Source: Bacteroidales bacterium (lineage in GTDB: Bacteria > Bacteroidota > Bacteroidia > Bacteroidales > UBA932). From it: DNA of 64,000 nt. Position numbers and translations under genes: made by a program. Where the stretch lies: positions 124,001 to 188,000 of the forward strand of contig JAFZRX010000004.1 of assembly GCA_017619675.1 (NCBI GenBank). Direction: 5' to 3'. Position 1 is the stretch's first letter, and each line of letters begins with the position of its first letter. Of the stretch, positions 42,975 to 52,864 are shown piece after piece. A model generated the notes under the pieces. It was not told the origin of the DNA and searched no databases. It saw only the letters and a list, made by a program, of their open reading frames with translations.

Positions 42975-45506
42975 ATGTTTAAAAAACTGAACAAATTCAT
43001 TCCTTTAGCGGCAGCATCCCTCTTTGTGTTCGCCGCCTGCAACTCCGCAGAGAACAAGGATCTCAAGATCAACGACCTGGAGTATTTCGCCAACCGCGGC
43101 GTGAACGTGCTGGTTTACAGCAACACCTTCAGCGGCGGTTTCAATGACGAGAAAGACTCCGGTATTGAGATCATACACCACGGGGTGCGCACCGTACAGG
43201 GTGGAGCCATAAGGCTCTCCAACACCCCGGAGCAGTGGGACCTCGTTCCCGCCACCACTTCAAGGGAAGTCAACCTTGAAGACAATTCAATTGAAGTAGG
43301 ACTCCGTTATGACGATTTCGACTTCGATTCACGCGTAGTCGTTACCGGAAAGGGTGACGCATTTGAAATCGCAGTCTACCTTGACAAGCCTGTTCCCGCG
43401 GAACTCGTGGGAGACGCCGGCTTCAACCTGGAGTTCCTCCCTTCCCAGTACTGGCTCAAGACCTACGTAATAGACGGAAAGCCTGACCGCTTCCCGCGCT
43501 ATGCCGTAAGCAGCACCGTTGCAAGGCCCAACTCAGAGAAGATCAAGCAGTACAAGGGCTACAAGACCTATGACGACAGGGGCACCGACCAGTTCGTGGA
43601 TCCGCTCCCTCTCGCCACCGGACATGAGATCCTCATGGCCCCCGACGCTCCTGAAAGGACCATCAAGATCACCAGCGACGGCGCAGACCTCAACCTCTAT
43701 GACGGCCGCATGCTGGCCCAGAACGGATGGTTCGTACTCCGCAGCCTCCTGCCCGCAGGCAAGACCGGCAAGGTCCTCTCCTGGACAATCGAGCCCAACT
43801 CCATCGACGGATGGGTACGCGAACCCAACATCGGCTTCTCACAGGTAGGTTATATGCCTGACCAGCCTAAGGTCGCAGTAATCGAGCTTGACAAGAACGA
43901 CAAGATCCTGGGCAAGGCCTCCATCTGCAAGGTGAACGACGACGGCAGCGTAAAGACCGTCTACACCGGCCCTACTGACAACTGGGGACCTTACTTCAAG
44001 TACAATTACGTGAAGTTCGACTTCTCAAAGGTTCAGGAGCCGGGTGTATACTTCATCCGCTACGGCAACTTTGACACCGGCAACTTCATCATCAACGACG
44101 ACGTTTACGACCATATCACGGACGCAACCAGCGACGTATGGATCCCTATCCACATGAACCACGTGACCGTAAACGAGGGTTACCGCATCTGGCACGGCGA
44201 GCCGTTCAGGGAGGGCTACCTCCAGGCTCCCGTCAACACGGACCACTTTGACCTCCACGGCCAGGGACCTACCACTGACACCAAGTACAAGGACCTGGAG
44301 CTTATCCCGGGCCTCAACGTGGGCGGATACTTCGACGCCGGAGACTTCGACATCGAGACCGGATCCAACATTGGCGTTATCCAGAACCTGACATCCATCT
44401 GGGAGAGGTTCCATCCTATGCGTGACTACACCTTCGTTGACGAAGACCAGCGCTACGTCGACCTCCACCGTCCGGACGGAAAGCCTGATATCATCGAGTA
44501 CCTGGAGCACGGCGTGCTCAATATTGTAGCCCAGGCGGAGAACATCGGACACATGTCCCAGACCCTCTCCAACTCAGTGCTTGACAACTATCATCACCTT
44601 GGAGACGCCGCCTCCATCACCGACGGCCTCCACTATGATCCCAGGCTCAAGCCTTACCAGAAGTCTGCAGACGGCAAGTCCAGCGGCACCCCTGACGACA
44701 TGTGGGCCTTCACAAGCCGCAATCCTTCATCCGACTTCCGCGCCGCCACAGCGCTGGCTGCCGCAAGCCGCGCCCTGAAGGGTTACAACGACGACCTTGC
44801 GGCCCGCGCCCTCAAGGAGTCCAAGAGACTCCTCAAGGAGGCTACCGAACTCATGCAGAGCTCCGGCCGCGGCGCAGGCAACGACATGGCCGCCAACCTG
44901 CAGCTCTACATCTCTACCGGAGAGCAGCAGTACATTGACAGGTTCAAGGAGCAGATCACCCGCACCCTTAGCCGCAGCGCCATCAACTCCCTCACCACCG
45001 CCCTTGACGCCATCCCTTATATGGATGACTCTTACAAGGAGAGCCTCAGGCCTTATGTAGAGCAGTACAAGCACTACATTGACAGCCTTGAGAACGACAA
45101 TCCTTACGGAGTTCCTATCGGACTTGGCAACTGGGCCGGCAGCGGAAGCGTAGTAAGCTTCGGCTCCACAATCTGCCAGGCCAGCAGCTACTTCCCTGAC
45201 ATCATCAGCAAGGACGAGGCCTTCAAGGCCACATCATTCCTGTTCGGATGCCATCCTTACCACAACTACTCGCTGGTTGCCGCAGTGGGCGCCGCAAGGC
45301 CAAAACAGGTATTCTACGGAAACAACAGGGCTGACCTCTCGTTCATCCCTGGAAACGTAGCTCCGGGACTCCTGTTCCGCAAGCCTGACCACTTTGAGAA
45401 CTATGACGACTGGCCGTTCCTGTGGGGACAGAATGAGGGTACCATCGGAGGAAACGTATCATACCTCACCTTCGGACTCGCATTCAAGGACCTGATGGGA
45501 CGATGA
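42975..45506 (+). CDS. GH9 glycoside hydrolase with long N-terminal region, lipoprotein
   Basis: An 843-aa protein with a lipobox (FVFAAC). After about 270 residues of uncharacterised beta-rich sequence comes the CelD_N-type Ig domain (NIGFSQVGYMPDQPKVAVIE, about 285-375) and the GH9 catalytic domain: GGYFDAGDFD (catalytic base region), DGKPDIIEYLEHG, DMWAFTSRN, HPYHNYS and WGQNEGTIGGN with the general-acid Glu. It should cleave beta-1,4-glucan or related hemicellulose at the cell surface. Overlaps the next gene by 4 bp. Confidence 0.88.
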   Translation: MFKKLNKFIPLAAASLFVFAACNSAENKDLKINDLEYFANRGVNVLVYSNTFSGGFNDEKDSGIEIIHHGVRTVQGGAIRLSNTPEQWDLVPATTSREVNLEDNSIEVGLRYDDFDFDSRVVVTGKGDAFEIAVYLDKPVPAELVGDAGFNLEFLPSQYWLKTYVIDGKPDRFPRYAVSSTVARPNSEKIKQYKGYKTYDDRGTDQFVDPLPLATGHEILMAPDAPERTIKITSDGADLNLYDGRMLAQNGWFVLRSLLPAGKTGKVLSWTIEPNSIDGWVREPNIGFSQVGYMPDQPKVAVIELDKNDKILGKASICKVNDDGSVKTVYTGPTDNWGPYFKYNYVKFDFSKVQEPGVYFIRYGNFDTGNFIINDDVYDHITDATSDVWIPIHMNHVTVNEGYRIWHGEPFREGYLQAPVNTDHFDLHGQGPTTDTKYKDLELIPGLNVGGYFDAGDFDIETGSNIGVIQNLTSIWERFHPMRDYTFVDEDQRYVDLHRPDGKPDIIEYLEHGVLNIVAQAENIGHMSQTLSNSVLDNYHHLGDAASITDGLHYDPRLKPYQKSADGKSSGTPDDMWAFTSRNPSSDFRAATALAAASRALKGYNDDLAARALKESKRLLKEATELMQSSGRGAGNDMAANLQLYISTGEQQYIDRFKEQITRTLSRSAINSLTTALDAIPYMDDSYKESLRPYVEQYKHYIDSLENDNPYGVPIGLGNWAGSGSVVSFGSTICQASSYFPDIISKDEAFKATSFLFGCHPYHNYSLVAAVGAARPKQVFYGNNRADLSFIPGNVAPGLLFRKPDHFENYDDWPFLWGQNEGTIGGNVSYLTFGLAFKDLMGR

Positions 45507-46039
45507 GAAAGTTGTCCGCAATCCTGCTGTTTGTCTCTCTGGCCATCTGCGCCAGAGGGCAGGTCAGCGGGACAATCGCAGACATAACAAGAGACTACCC
45601 TTCCCCTGCGCCTTCAGCGACGCTGGGGAAGTGGTCTTTTAAAGGCGTGGGAATGGTCTTCATGGACAAGGCGGGGGAAGCCCCTTCCGTGGCTGAGGCC
45701 ACGGCCTTGATGGCCGCGATGGGCGCAGACAGGCAGGGTTGCTCCGTGACCTTCCACGACCTCAAGAAATGCACCTTTGCCGTAGGCAAGAAGACATTCA
45801 ACATAAACTGGGAGGTCAACTCCCAGAGCCGTGAATTCAGGGTTTCCCTGGGCCCGCTGGGCCTTACCGGCTATCTGGTGGACACCGGGGAAGGAATAGA
45901 GATGATATTCTCCCGCAGGGACCTGTTCATCATGCTCTACTTCCTCTGCACGGGAGCCGAGCGTAAAAACATAAAGCCCCTGGGAGAGCTTTTAGACTGC
46001 ACCCAGGGACTTACTTTGGGTATCCTGTTTACTCGATAA
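45503..46039 (+). CDS. Secreted DUF4923-like protein
   Basis: A 178-aa protein with signal peptide (ICARGQ). LGKWSFKGVGMVF and CTFAVGKKTFNINWEV suggest a small lipocalin-like beta-barrel related to DUF4923 proteins of Bacteroidota; the name is tentative. Translationally coupled to the GH9 gene. Its 3' end overlaps the convergent GH97 gene by 11 bp. Function unknown. Confidence 0.6.
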   Translation: MRKLSAILLFVSLAICARGQVSGTIADITRDYPSPAPSATLGKWSFKGVGMVFMDKAGEAPSVAEATALMAAMGADRQGCSVTFHDLKKCTFAVGKKTFNINWEVNSQSREFRVSLGPLGLTGYLVDTGEGIEMIFSRRDLFIMLYFLCTGAERKNIKPLGELLDCTQGLTLGILFTR

Positions 46040-47870
46040 CGGCCAGGAATCCGCCCCTTGCGCGGCAAGGAACAGATACGGTCTTCCCCTGTGGGAAGGC
46101 CGCTATTTTTATTTCCCTGTCCTCGTCTCCGTCACAGAAGAGGATGGACTTGGAACCAGTATCGCCAAGCCTGTCAAGCGAGAACTGCAGGGTTGCGGGC
46201 GTGTCAAGGCCGTTCACTCCGGCAATGTACCACTTGCTTCCGCTGCGGCGCGCAAGCACGGCCTTCACTCCGGGATAGCCGTCCAGCAGGACGGTCTCAT
46301 CCCATACTGAAGGCAGGGTCTTGAGGGTTGCCTTAATCTCATCCGCCAGTTCATAGTAGGAAGAAGGGATGTCCGGCATGTGCTGGAGGCCCGATTCAAA
46401 GAGGACCGGCAGGGCAAGCTCGTGCGCGTTGGTAGTGATGTGCGCGAATCGGCTGTCGGAGAACGTTCCGGGCGTATAGTCCATGGGTCCTATAGCATTG
46501 CGGGTGAAAGGAAGCGTGGCGTTATGCGCGGCGGCTCCCGGTGAAAGGAACGGTCCGTTGTTGTACTGCTCGGAGCCGAATACGCCTTCCATGGTCATCA
46601 GGTTGGGCCAGGTGCGCTGCCAGCCGTTGGGCATGGTACAGCCGTGGAAATCCACCAGGAGATGATGCTTGGCGGCATCCTTCAACAGATCCAGGTAATA
46701 GTTGACCATTGAGGCGCTGTCCGGCAGGAAGAAGTCAATCTTGACTCCGGTTATCCCAAGGTCTTCCAGCCTCTGGAATTCCTTCTCGCGGCCTTCAGGA
46801 TCGCTTATGGTCTTGAGGCGCGTGGGGATGGATGTCTCGGAATTGTACCATACGTTCATCTTTACGCCCTTCTCCTTTGCATAGGCCACCAGTTCCTCAA
46901 TGGTACCGCCTCTCATTCCGGGCCATCCGCCGTCGGCAAGGCTGTAGGGCCAGCCCATCTCCGCGGCAAGGTCCACGTACTCTACAAGGAGGTTGTAATC
47001 CCTGGAACCGCCGTTGTATCCCCAGTAAATCCAGGAGGATACGCCGGGCTTGATCCAGGAGGGATCCGCAATCTGGTTAGGGGTGCAGACATCGGTCACC
47101 AGGGTCGATTCCGCAATCGTCTCAATGCCTCCGATTATCGCGAGTCTCCAAGGAGACAGTCCGTCAGGCAGTACTGAATCGCTGAAACCGTTCACGGTAT
47201 AATGGTCTTCAGCCGCGTTGTTATCCAAATAAGAGCCGCTGTTTTGATAACGGAGCTCTGCCTCGGTAATCAGAGCGAAGACACCCTTTGAAGGCTCCAG
47301 AAGGGCCGGAAAGGCCCATTTGCCGTCCTTGTCCTGTTCAGGTCCACGCATGGTGTCCACGCGCTTTCCGTTGGTGGTGAGCGGATAGTTGTTCTCCCAG
47401 TCAATCACCTGGGGAGCAATCCAGCGGTTCACGCCGTCCTTGATAATGTAGGAGGTCTTCTCCTCCACAATCTTGGTACCCTCAGGAAGTATATAGCGGA
47501 AGGCAAGTCCGTCATTGTACAGGCGGACCAGGACCTTGAACTTGTCGCCCTTGGGGGTCTTGTAGCTCAGGGTCACTTCATTAGCCTCGTTGCTGCAATG
47601 GCTGCGCTTTCCGGTAAGCATGTCGTAGGATTCGGACACTTTCTTAGCCCCGGACACGGATTTCAGCTTTAGGCCATCGTCATAATTGGCATTCTCCGCA
47701 ATGAGACCCAGATGGATCTCGGAGAACACCTCCGCACCCTTATAGGAAACTGCAAGGGTTTGGGAATCAACATTAAGCGACAGGGATCCGTCAGGTGAGG
47801 ACAGTCCCTTCTTACAGGCCACCGCCCCCACGATCAGCAGGGACAGGGCAATGAGGGTTCTGATTTTCAT
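46029..47870 (-). CDS. GH97 glycoside hydrolase, lipoprotein (copy 1)
   Basis: A 613-aa protein with lipobox IVGAVAC. The N-terminal GH97 beta-sandwich (LSSPDGSLSLNVDSQTLAVSY to about residue 265) precedes a TIM barrel: WIKPGVSSWIYWGYNGG, LADGGWPG, GVKIDFFLPDS and LLVDFHGCTMPNGWQRTWPN, TMEGVFGSEQ. The Asp of VKIDFF appears to be the nucleophile of the retaining (alpha-galactosidase-type) branch; this assignment is from memory. It is downstream of an O-acetylesterase gene, and the pair is duplicated. Confidence 0.92.
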   Translation of the reverse strand: MKIRTLIALSLLIVGAVACKKGLSSPDGSLSLNVDSQTLAVSYKGAEVFSEIHLGLIAENANYDDGLKLKSVSGAKKVSESYDMLTGKRSHCSNEANEVTLSYKTPKGDKFKVLVRLYNDGLAFRYILPEGTKIVEEKTSYIIKDGVNRWIAPQVIDWENNYPLTTNGKRVDTMRGPEQDKDGKWAFPALLEPSKGVFALITEAELRYQNSGSYLDNNAAEDHYTVNGFSDSVLPDGLSPWRLAIIGGIETIAESTLVTDVCTPNQIADPSWIKPGVSSWIYWGYNGGSRDYNLLVEYVDLAAEMGWPYSLADGGWPGMRGGTIEELVAYAKEKGVKMNVWYNSETSIPTRLKTISDPEGREKEFQRLEDLGITGVKIDFFLPDSASMVNYYLDLLKDAAKHHLLVDFHGCTMPNGWQRTWPNLMTMEGVFGSEQYNNGPFLSPGAAAHNATLPFTRNAIGPMDYTPGTFSDSRFAHITTNAHELALPVLFESGLQHMPDIPSSYYELADEIKATLKTLPSVWDETVLLDGYPGVKAVLARRSGSKWYIAGVNGLDTPATLQFSLDRLGDTGSKSILFCDGDEDREIKIAAFPQGKTVSVPCRARGGFLAVIE

Positions 47871-47879
47871 ATCTAATCG

Positions 47880-49385
47880 TTAGTTGTTTGCTGGTCTCTG
47901 AGGAGGGCCGGCCGGGCGCGCAGGCTGCTCCGGCATAGGCTCGACTTCCGCGCGGAACGGGATGATGGGAAGTCCGTTGGCAGCCTTAAGGGTGCCAACC
48001 TGGAAGTCCCTGAAGCAGTAGCGCACGTACTTGGGCTCCGGTACTTCCTTGGAAGTCAGTTCAACATAGGCACCGTCCCTGAAGGCGAAGCCGGTCACGG
48101 CATCGGCCTTGTGGAAATATCCGCCGCCGCCCGCCAGTTCGAAGCCTTCGATCACGTTGCCGCCCAGCCAGCCGCTGGTGGCGTTGTCAAAGTAGACGCG
48201 CACCTTTGCGCCGTCTACGTACGCCACGCGGGCGCTGGGGTTCAGGGCGGGAAGGTTCTCGTAGCCATAGGCCATCTTCATGGCAAGGTAGCAGAGCCTC
48301 TCGCCAACAGGGCGTTTGTTGGAGGGGTGAACCTGGTTGAGCTCGTAGTCGAAGGTCAGGTCGTTAGTTCCCACTATTCCGCTGTTGGGGATGGTCTTGG
48401 TGGCCATGAACTGCTGCTCGCGGAGGAGCGGTCCCTGCTCGTCCTGGAAGCCGTAGTTGCCGTCGTAATAATCATATGGCGGGAGTTCCACTATGAGGAA
48501 CGGGATGTCTCCCCTGCCGATGTCATTGCGCCAGGTCTCCACCATGGTGGTCATCAGGGCGGCGTAGTCCTTCCAGCGGATGCTCACGTTGGACTCTCCC
48601 TGGTACCATACTATTCCGTTTACTGCGTACTTGCTTACCGGCACGAACATTCCGTTGTACATCACGGTAGGCTTGTACATCACGTTTACGGAATCGTCGG
48701 TGATGTCAGCCATGTTGACTATTGAAGAATACTGCTGGAGGGATTCCTTGCTCATCCAGGGGGTGATCTCGGCGCCGCCCCAGCTGGCGTTGATCACGCC
48801 CACGGGTACGTCCAGGGCCTTTGAAAGCCTGCTGGCAAAGAAATATGCAACCGCACTGAAACGGGGTGCGGTGTTGGGGTTGGAAACCTGCCATCCCCCT
48901 CCTTCCACGTCAAATGCGGGCTCCTGGGCCTGGACATTCCTGACGGATATGTGCCTTACTCCCTTGTACTGGCCGGAAAGGGCTATTTCCTCAAGGGCGC
49001 CCTCTACGGGTGTTCCCATGCCGCCGCCAAGGGTCATGGCCATGTTGCTCTGGCCAGAGCAGAGCCATACTTCTCCAATGAGGACGTTGGAGGCGGTGAC
49101 GGTCTCTGAGCCGCTGCGAGCCCTTACTGTCTGTGGATTGAAGGTTGCGGCCGGTGTCTTTACCGTTGCCACCCACTCTCCCTTGGAATTGGCCTTTGCG
49201 GAGGCGGAAGCGCCCCAGGAGGTGCTTACGCTGACACTGGCATTAGGGGAAGCGTATCCCCATATCTTGACGGAAGTATTCTGCTGGAGGACCATGTTGT
49301 CCCCTATCATGCCAGAAAACTTGAGGTTGGCCGCAGTTAGTGTCATGGCAAGACACATAAGGGCCAGTGTAAAGAACTTTTTCAT
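47880..49385 (-). CDS. Sialate O-acetylesterase-type SGNH esterase (copy 1)
   Basis: A 501-aa secreted enzyme (signal ending LTAAN). SGNH blocks: SGQSNMAM (catalytic Ser), SWGGAEITPWMS, IVWYQGESNV and VHPSNKRPVGERL with the catalytic His. This family (related to CE20) removes acetyl groups from sialic acids or from xylan and other hemicelluloses. The C-terminal 55 residues, including the Pro-rich PARPAGPPQRPANN tail, are nearly identical to copy 2. Ends 9 bp before GH97 copy 1 begins. Confidence 0.9.
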   Translation of the reverse strand: MKKFFTLALMCLAMTLTAANLKFSGMIGDNMVLQQNTSVKIWGYASPNASVSVSTSWGASASAKANSKGEWVATVKTPAATFNPQTVRARSGSETVTASNVLIGEVWLCSGQSNMAMTLGGGMGTPVEGALEEIALSGQYKGVRHISVRNVQAQEPAFDVEGGGWQVSNPNTAPRFSAVAYFFASRLSKALDVPVGVINASWGGAEITPWMSKESLQQYSSIVNMADITDDSVNVMYKPTVMYNGMFVPVSKYAVNGIVWYQGESNVSIRWKDYAALMTTMVETWRNDIGRGDIPFLIVELPPYDYYDGNYGFQDEQGPLLREQQFMATKTIPNSGIVGTNDLTFDYELNQVHPSNKRPVGERLCYLAMKMAYGYENLPALNPSARVAYVDGAKVRVYFDNATSGWLGGNVIEGFELAGGGGYFHKADAVTGFAFRDGAYVELTSKEVPEPKYVRYCFRDFQVGTLKAANGLPIIPFRAEVEPMPEQPARPAGPPQRPANN

Positions 49386-49413
49386 ATATACAGTTAATTT
49401 GGGTTATTCACAG

Positions 49414-51267
49414 TTACTCTATTACGGCAAGGAAGCCTCCCCTGGCGCGGCAGGGAACGGATACGGTCTTTCCCTGAGGGAGGGTCGACGTCTTGATCAC
49501 GCGGTCCTCGTCGCCGTCGCAGAAGAGGATGGAGTCATCGCCGGTCTTGCCCAGTTTGTCAAGGGAGAACTGCAGCGTGGCAGGCGTGTCAAGGCCGTTT
49601 ATTCCGGCTATGTACCACTTGTCGCCGCTGCGGCGGGCGATCACCGCCTTTTCTCCGGGATAGCCGTCCAGGAGCGCTATGTCGTCCCATGCGGACGGCA
49701 TCTCGCCAAGCACTTCGCGAACTTCCTCCGGAAGGTCGTAGAAGCCTGACGGCCTGTCAGCCATGTGCTGGATGCCGGATTCGAAGAGCACGGAAAGTGC
49801 AAGTTCGTGGGCGTTGGTGGTGATATGCGGGTGCTGGCTGTCCGTGAAGGTCACAGGGGTGTAGTCCATAGGACCCACCACGTTGCGGGTGAACGTCAGG
49901 GTTGCGTTGTGCGATGGAGCAAGGGTGGTCATCAAAGGCCCGTTATTGTACATTTCAGCGCCGTATACGGCTTCCATGGACATCATGTTGGGCCAGGTGC
50001 GCTGCCAGCCGCGAGGAATGGTACAGCCGTGGAAATCCACCAGCAGGTGATGCTTGGCGGCATCCTCCAGGATATCCAGGTAGTAGTCTACCATATCGGC
50101 GTTGTCCGGAAGGAAGAAGTCCACCTTGACGCCTGTAACGCCAAGGCTCTCCAGCCAGGAGAATTCCTTCTCCCTGTTCTCTGGAGTGTTGAGCCTGTCC
50201 TGTGGCTGCGGGGCGCCGCGACCTACCCAGGAAGTGCCCGAGTTATACCAGAGATTTATCTTTATTCCCTTCTCCTTTGCGTAGTCCACCAGTTCCTCTA
50301 TGCTGCCGTCCTCCATGTCAGGCCACTCCCAGTCTATGAGGCAGTAAGGCCAGCCCATGTCGGCTGCAAGGTCTATGAATTCCACGTCAAGGTCAAAGAA
50401 CTTGGAGCCGTGGTTGTTGGACCAGTAAACCCAGGAAGAAAGGCCCGGCTTGATCCAGGAAGGGTCTGCGATCTGGCTTGGGGTACTGAGGTCCGTAACC
50501 AGGGTCGACTCCGTGATGGTGTCAAGCCCGCCTATCATTGCCATCCTCCACGGCGAAAGGCCGTCGTGGAAGGCTGTGGGGCCCGTCAGTTTAACTGCGT
50601 AATACTCCTCTGCGGTGCCATTGTCCAATGACGATGCGCTGTCCCCGTGACGTACGTCAGCCTCCGAGATGAGGGCGAAGACGCCCGGCGCGGGCTCCAG
50701 CAGGGCGGGATACGCCCACTGGGTGGAGCCCCTTCCGCCCGGGCGCCTTGAAGGCGTCGGCTTGCCGTCCTTGGCCAGCGGGAAACTGTTCTCGTAGTCC
50801 GTATGAAGTGAGGAGAACCATCTGTTGACCCCGTCCTTGACCATATAGGAGGTCCTGTCCTCCGTAACCTTTGTCCCTGCCGGGACAACATAGCGGAAGG
50901 CCAGTCCGTCGTTGTAAAGGCGGACTATCACTTTGAGTTCCTCTCCCTTGGGAGTGACATAGGTCAGCGTCTTCTCGTTTGCCTGGTTGGTGCAATGGCT
51001 GCGCTTTCCGGTAAGCATTTCATAAGATTCGGAAATCTTTTCCGCGCCTGAAACCTTCTTCAGGGTGAGGCCGGTATCGTAGTCAGCATTCTCCGCAATG
51101 AGACCCAGATGGATCTCGGGGAACACGTCAGTCCCTTTATAGGTCACGGTAAGCGTCTGGGAATCAACGCTGAGGTTCAGGGATCCGTCAGGAGAAGACA
51201 GCCCTTTCTTACAGGCCACAGCCCCCGCGAGCAGCAGGGACAGGGCAAGGATGGTTCTTAATTTCAT
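49414..51267 (-). CDS. GH97 glycoside hydrolase, lipoprotein (copy 2)
   Basis: A 617-aa paralogue of 46029-47870 with the same signal and first 30 residues (LLLAGAVACKKGLSSPDGS). Catalytic segments: PSWIKPGLSSWVYWSNN, CLIDWEWPD, GVKVDFFLPDN, LLVDFHGCTIPRGWQRTWPN. The region around residues 165-260 is the most different from copy 1, as are the loop WEWPDMEDG and WVGRGAPQPQDRL, so the two may prefer different linkages. The ATG at 51267 is used; the TTG two codons upstream is unlikely. Confidence 0.92.
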   Translation of the reverse strand: MKLRTILALSLLLAGAVACKKGLSSPDGSLNLSVDSQTLTVTYKGTDVFPEIHLGLIAENADYDTGLTLKKVSGAEKISESYEMLTGKRSHCTNQANEKTLTYVTPKGEELKVIVRLYNDGLAFRYVVPAGTKVTEDRTSYMVKDGVNRWFSSLHTDYENSFPLAKDGKPTPSRRPGGRGSTQWAYPALLEPAPGVFALISEADVRHGDSASSLDNGTAEEYYAVKLTGPTAFHDGLSPWRMAMIGGLDTITESTLVTDLSTPSQIADPSWIKPGLSSWVYWSNNHGSKFFDLDVEFIDLAADMGWPYCLIDWEWPDMEDGSIEELVDYAKEKGIKINLWYNSGTSWVGRGAPQPQDRLNTPENREKEFSWLESLGVTGVKVDFFLPDNADMVDYYLDILEDAAKHHLLVDFHGCTIPRGWQRTWPNMMSMEAVYGAEMYNNGPLMTTLAPSHNATLTFTRNVVGPMDYTPVTFTDSQHPHITTNAHELALSVLFESGIQHMADRPSGFYDLPEEVREVLGEMPSAWDDIALLDGYPGEKAVIARRSGDKWYIAGINGLDTPATLQFSLDKLGKTGDDSILFCDGDEDRVIKTSTLPQGKTVSVPCRARGGFLAVIE

Positions 51268-51276
51268 ATCCAATCG

Positions 51277-52776
51277 TTAATTGTTTGCTGGTCTCTGTGG
51301 AGGGCCTGCCGGGCGCGCAGGCTGCTCCGGCATAGGCTCGACTTCCGCGCGGAACGGGATGATGGGAAGACCGCTGGCAGCCTTGAGGGTGCCAACCTGG
51401 AAATCCCTGAAGCAGTAGCGCACGTACTTGGGCTCCGGTACTTCCTTGGAAGTCAGTTCAACATAGGCGCCGTCCCTGAAGGCGAAGCCGGTCACGGCAT
51501 CGGCCTTGTGGAAATGTCCGCCGCCGCCAGCCAGTTCGAAGCCTTCGATCACGTTGCCGCCCAGCCAGCCGCTGGTGGCGTTGTCAAAGTAGACGCGCAC
51601 CTTTGCGCCGTCTACGTATGCCACCCTCATGCTGGGGTTGACGGCGGGGAGGTTGTCGTAGCCGTAGGCCATCTTCATGGCAAGGTAGCAGAGCCTCTCG
51701 CCCACCGGGCGCTTGTTGGAAGGGTGAACCTGGTTGAGTTCGTAGTCGTAGGCCAGGTCATTGGTTCCCACTATGCCGCTGTTGGGGATGGTCTTGGTGG
51801 CCATGAACTGCTGTTCGCGGAGGATGGGGCCCTGTTCGTCCTGTAGGCCGTAATTGCCGTCGTAATAGTCATATGGCGGGAGTTCCACGATAAGGAACGG
51901 GATGTCTCCGCGGCCGAAGTCCTTGCGCCAGGTCTCAGCCATGGTGGTCATGAGGGATGCATACTCGTCAAAACGGGTGCTCACGTTGGATTCTCCCTGG
52001 TACCAGATCATTCCGTTTACCGCGAATTTGCTTACAGGATAGAACATTCCGTTGTACATCACGGAAGGCTTGAACATATTGTTTACGGAGTCGTCAGTAG
52101 CGTCCGCCATGTTGACGGAAGGGTATGCCTTGAGGGATTCCGCGCTCATCCACGGGGAGATCATGCAGCCTCCCCAGCTGGCGTTGATCACGCCCACTGG
52201 CACGTCCAGGGCCTTTGAGAGCCTGCTGGCAAAGAAATATGCCACTGCGCTGAAGCGTGGGGAATTCTGCGGGTTGGAAACCTGCCACTCCCCTTCAGCG
52301 TCAAACTGAGGCTCCAGGGATGTGGCCCTCTTTATGGTCACGTGCCTTACGCCCTTGTACTGGCCGGACATGGCAACTTCCTCAAGTGAGCCCTGCACCG
52401 GGGTGCCCATTCCGCCGCCAAGGGTCATTTCCATGTTGCTCTGGCCGGAGCAGAACCATACTTCTCCAATGAGGACGTTTGACGCGGTAACCGTTTCGGA
52501 GCCGCTGCGGGCCCTTACCGTCTGGGGATTGAAGGTTGCGGCCGGGGTCTTGACCGTTGCCACCCATTCTCCCTTTGCGTTGGCCCTTGCTGAGCCGGAC
52601 GCGCCCCAGGAGGTGCTTACGCTGACGCTTGCACCGGGGGATGCGTATCCCCATATCTTTACCGAAGTGTTCTGCTGGAGGACCATGTTGTCCCCTATCA
52701 TGCCGGAAAACTTGAGACTGGCCGCATTCAGTGTCACGCAAAGGCACAATACCGCCAGGGTTAAGAGTTTTTTCAT
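51277..52776 (-). CDS. Sialate O-acetylesterase-type SGNH esterase (copy 2)
   Basis: A 499-aa paralogue of copy 1 starting MKKLLTLAVLCLC at 52776. SGQSNMEM keeps the Glu after NM (copy 1 has Ala), SWGGCMISPWMS has Cys in place of Ala-Glu, MIWYQGESNV and HPSNKRPVGERL are the same. First gene of the four-gene minus-strand block 52776-46029. Confidence 0.9.
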   Translation of the reverse strand: MKKLLTLAVLCLCVTLNAASLKFSGMIGDNMVLQQNTSVKIWGYASPGASVSVSTSWGASGSARANAKGEWVATVKTPAATFNPQTVRARSGSETVTASNVLIGEVWFCSGQSNMEMTLGGGMGTPVQGSLEEVAMSGQYKGVRHVTIKRATSLEPQFDAEGEWQVSNPQNSPRFSAVAYFFASRLSKALDVPVGVINASWGGCMISPWMSAESLKAYPSVNMADATDDSVNNMFKPSVMYNGMFYPVSKFAVNGMIWYQGESNVSTRFDEYASLMTTMAETWRKDFGRGDIPFLIVELPPYDYYDGNYGLQDEQGPILREQQFMATKTIPNSGIVGTNDLAYDYELNQVHPSNKRPVGERLCYLAMKMAYGYDNLPAVNPSMRVAYVDGAKVRVYFDNATSGWLGGNVIEGFELAGGGGHFHKADAVTGFAFRDGAYVELTSKEVPEPKYVRYCFRDFQVGTLKAASGLPIIPFRAEVEPMPEQPARPAGPPQRPANN

Positions 52777-52864
52777 ATTGAATGTCAAATTGGTTATATC
52801 AGTGTTATATCCTCAAAATTAAAGAAAATTCTTAAATTAGCGACAACGAATCAAGCTGTTTTTT

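Larger units (their letters stand above)
46029..52776 (-). repeat. Tandem duplication of the acetylesterase-GH97 unit
   Basis: Unit 1 is 46029-49385 and unit 2 is 49414-52776, each about 3.36 kb with the same two genes. Nucleotide identity is very high in the 3' part of the esterase genes (47880-48240 against 51277-51640) and lower in GH97, which suggests local gene conversion. Confidence 0.9.
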
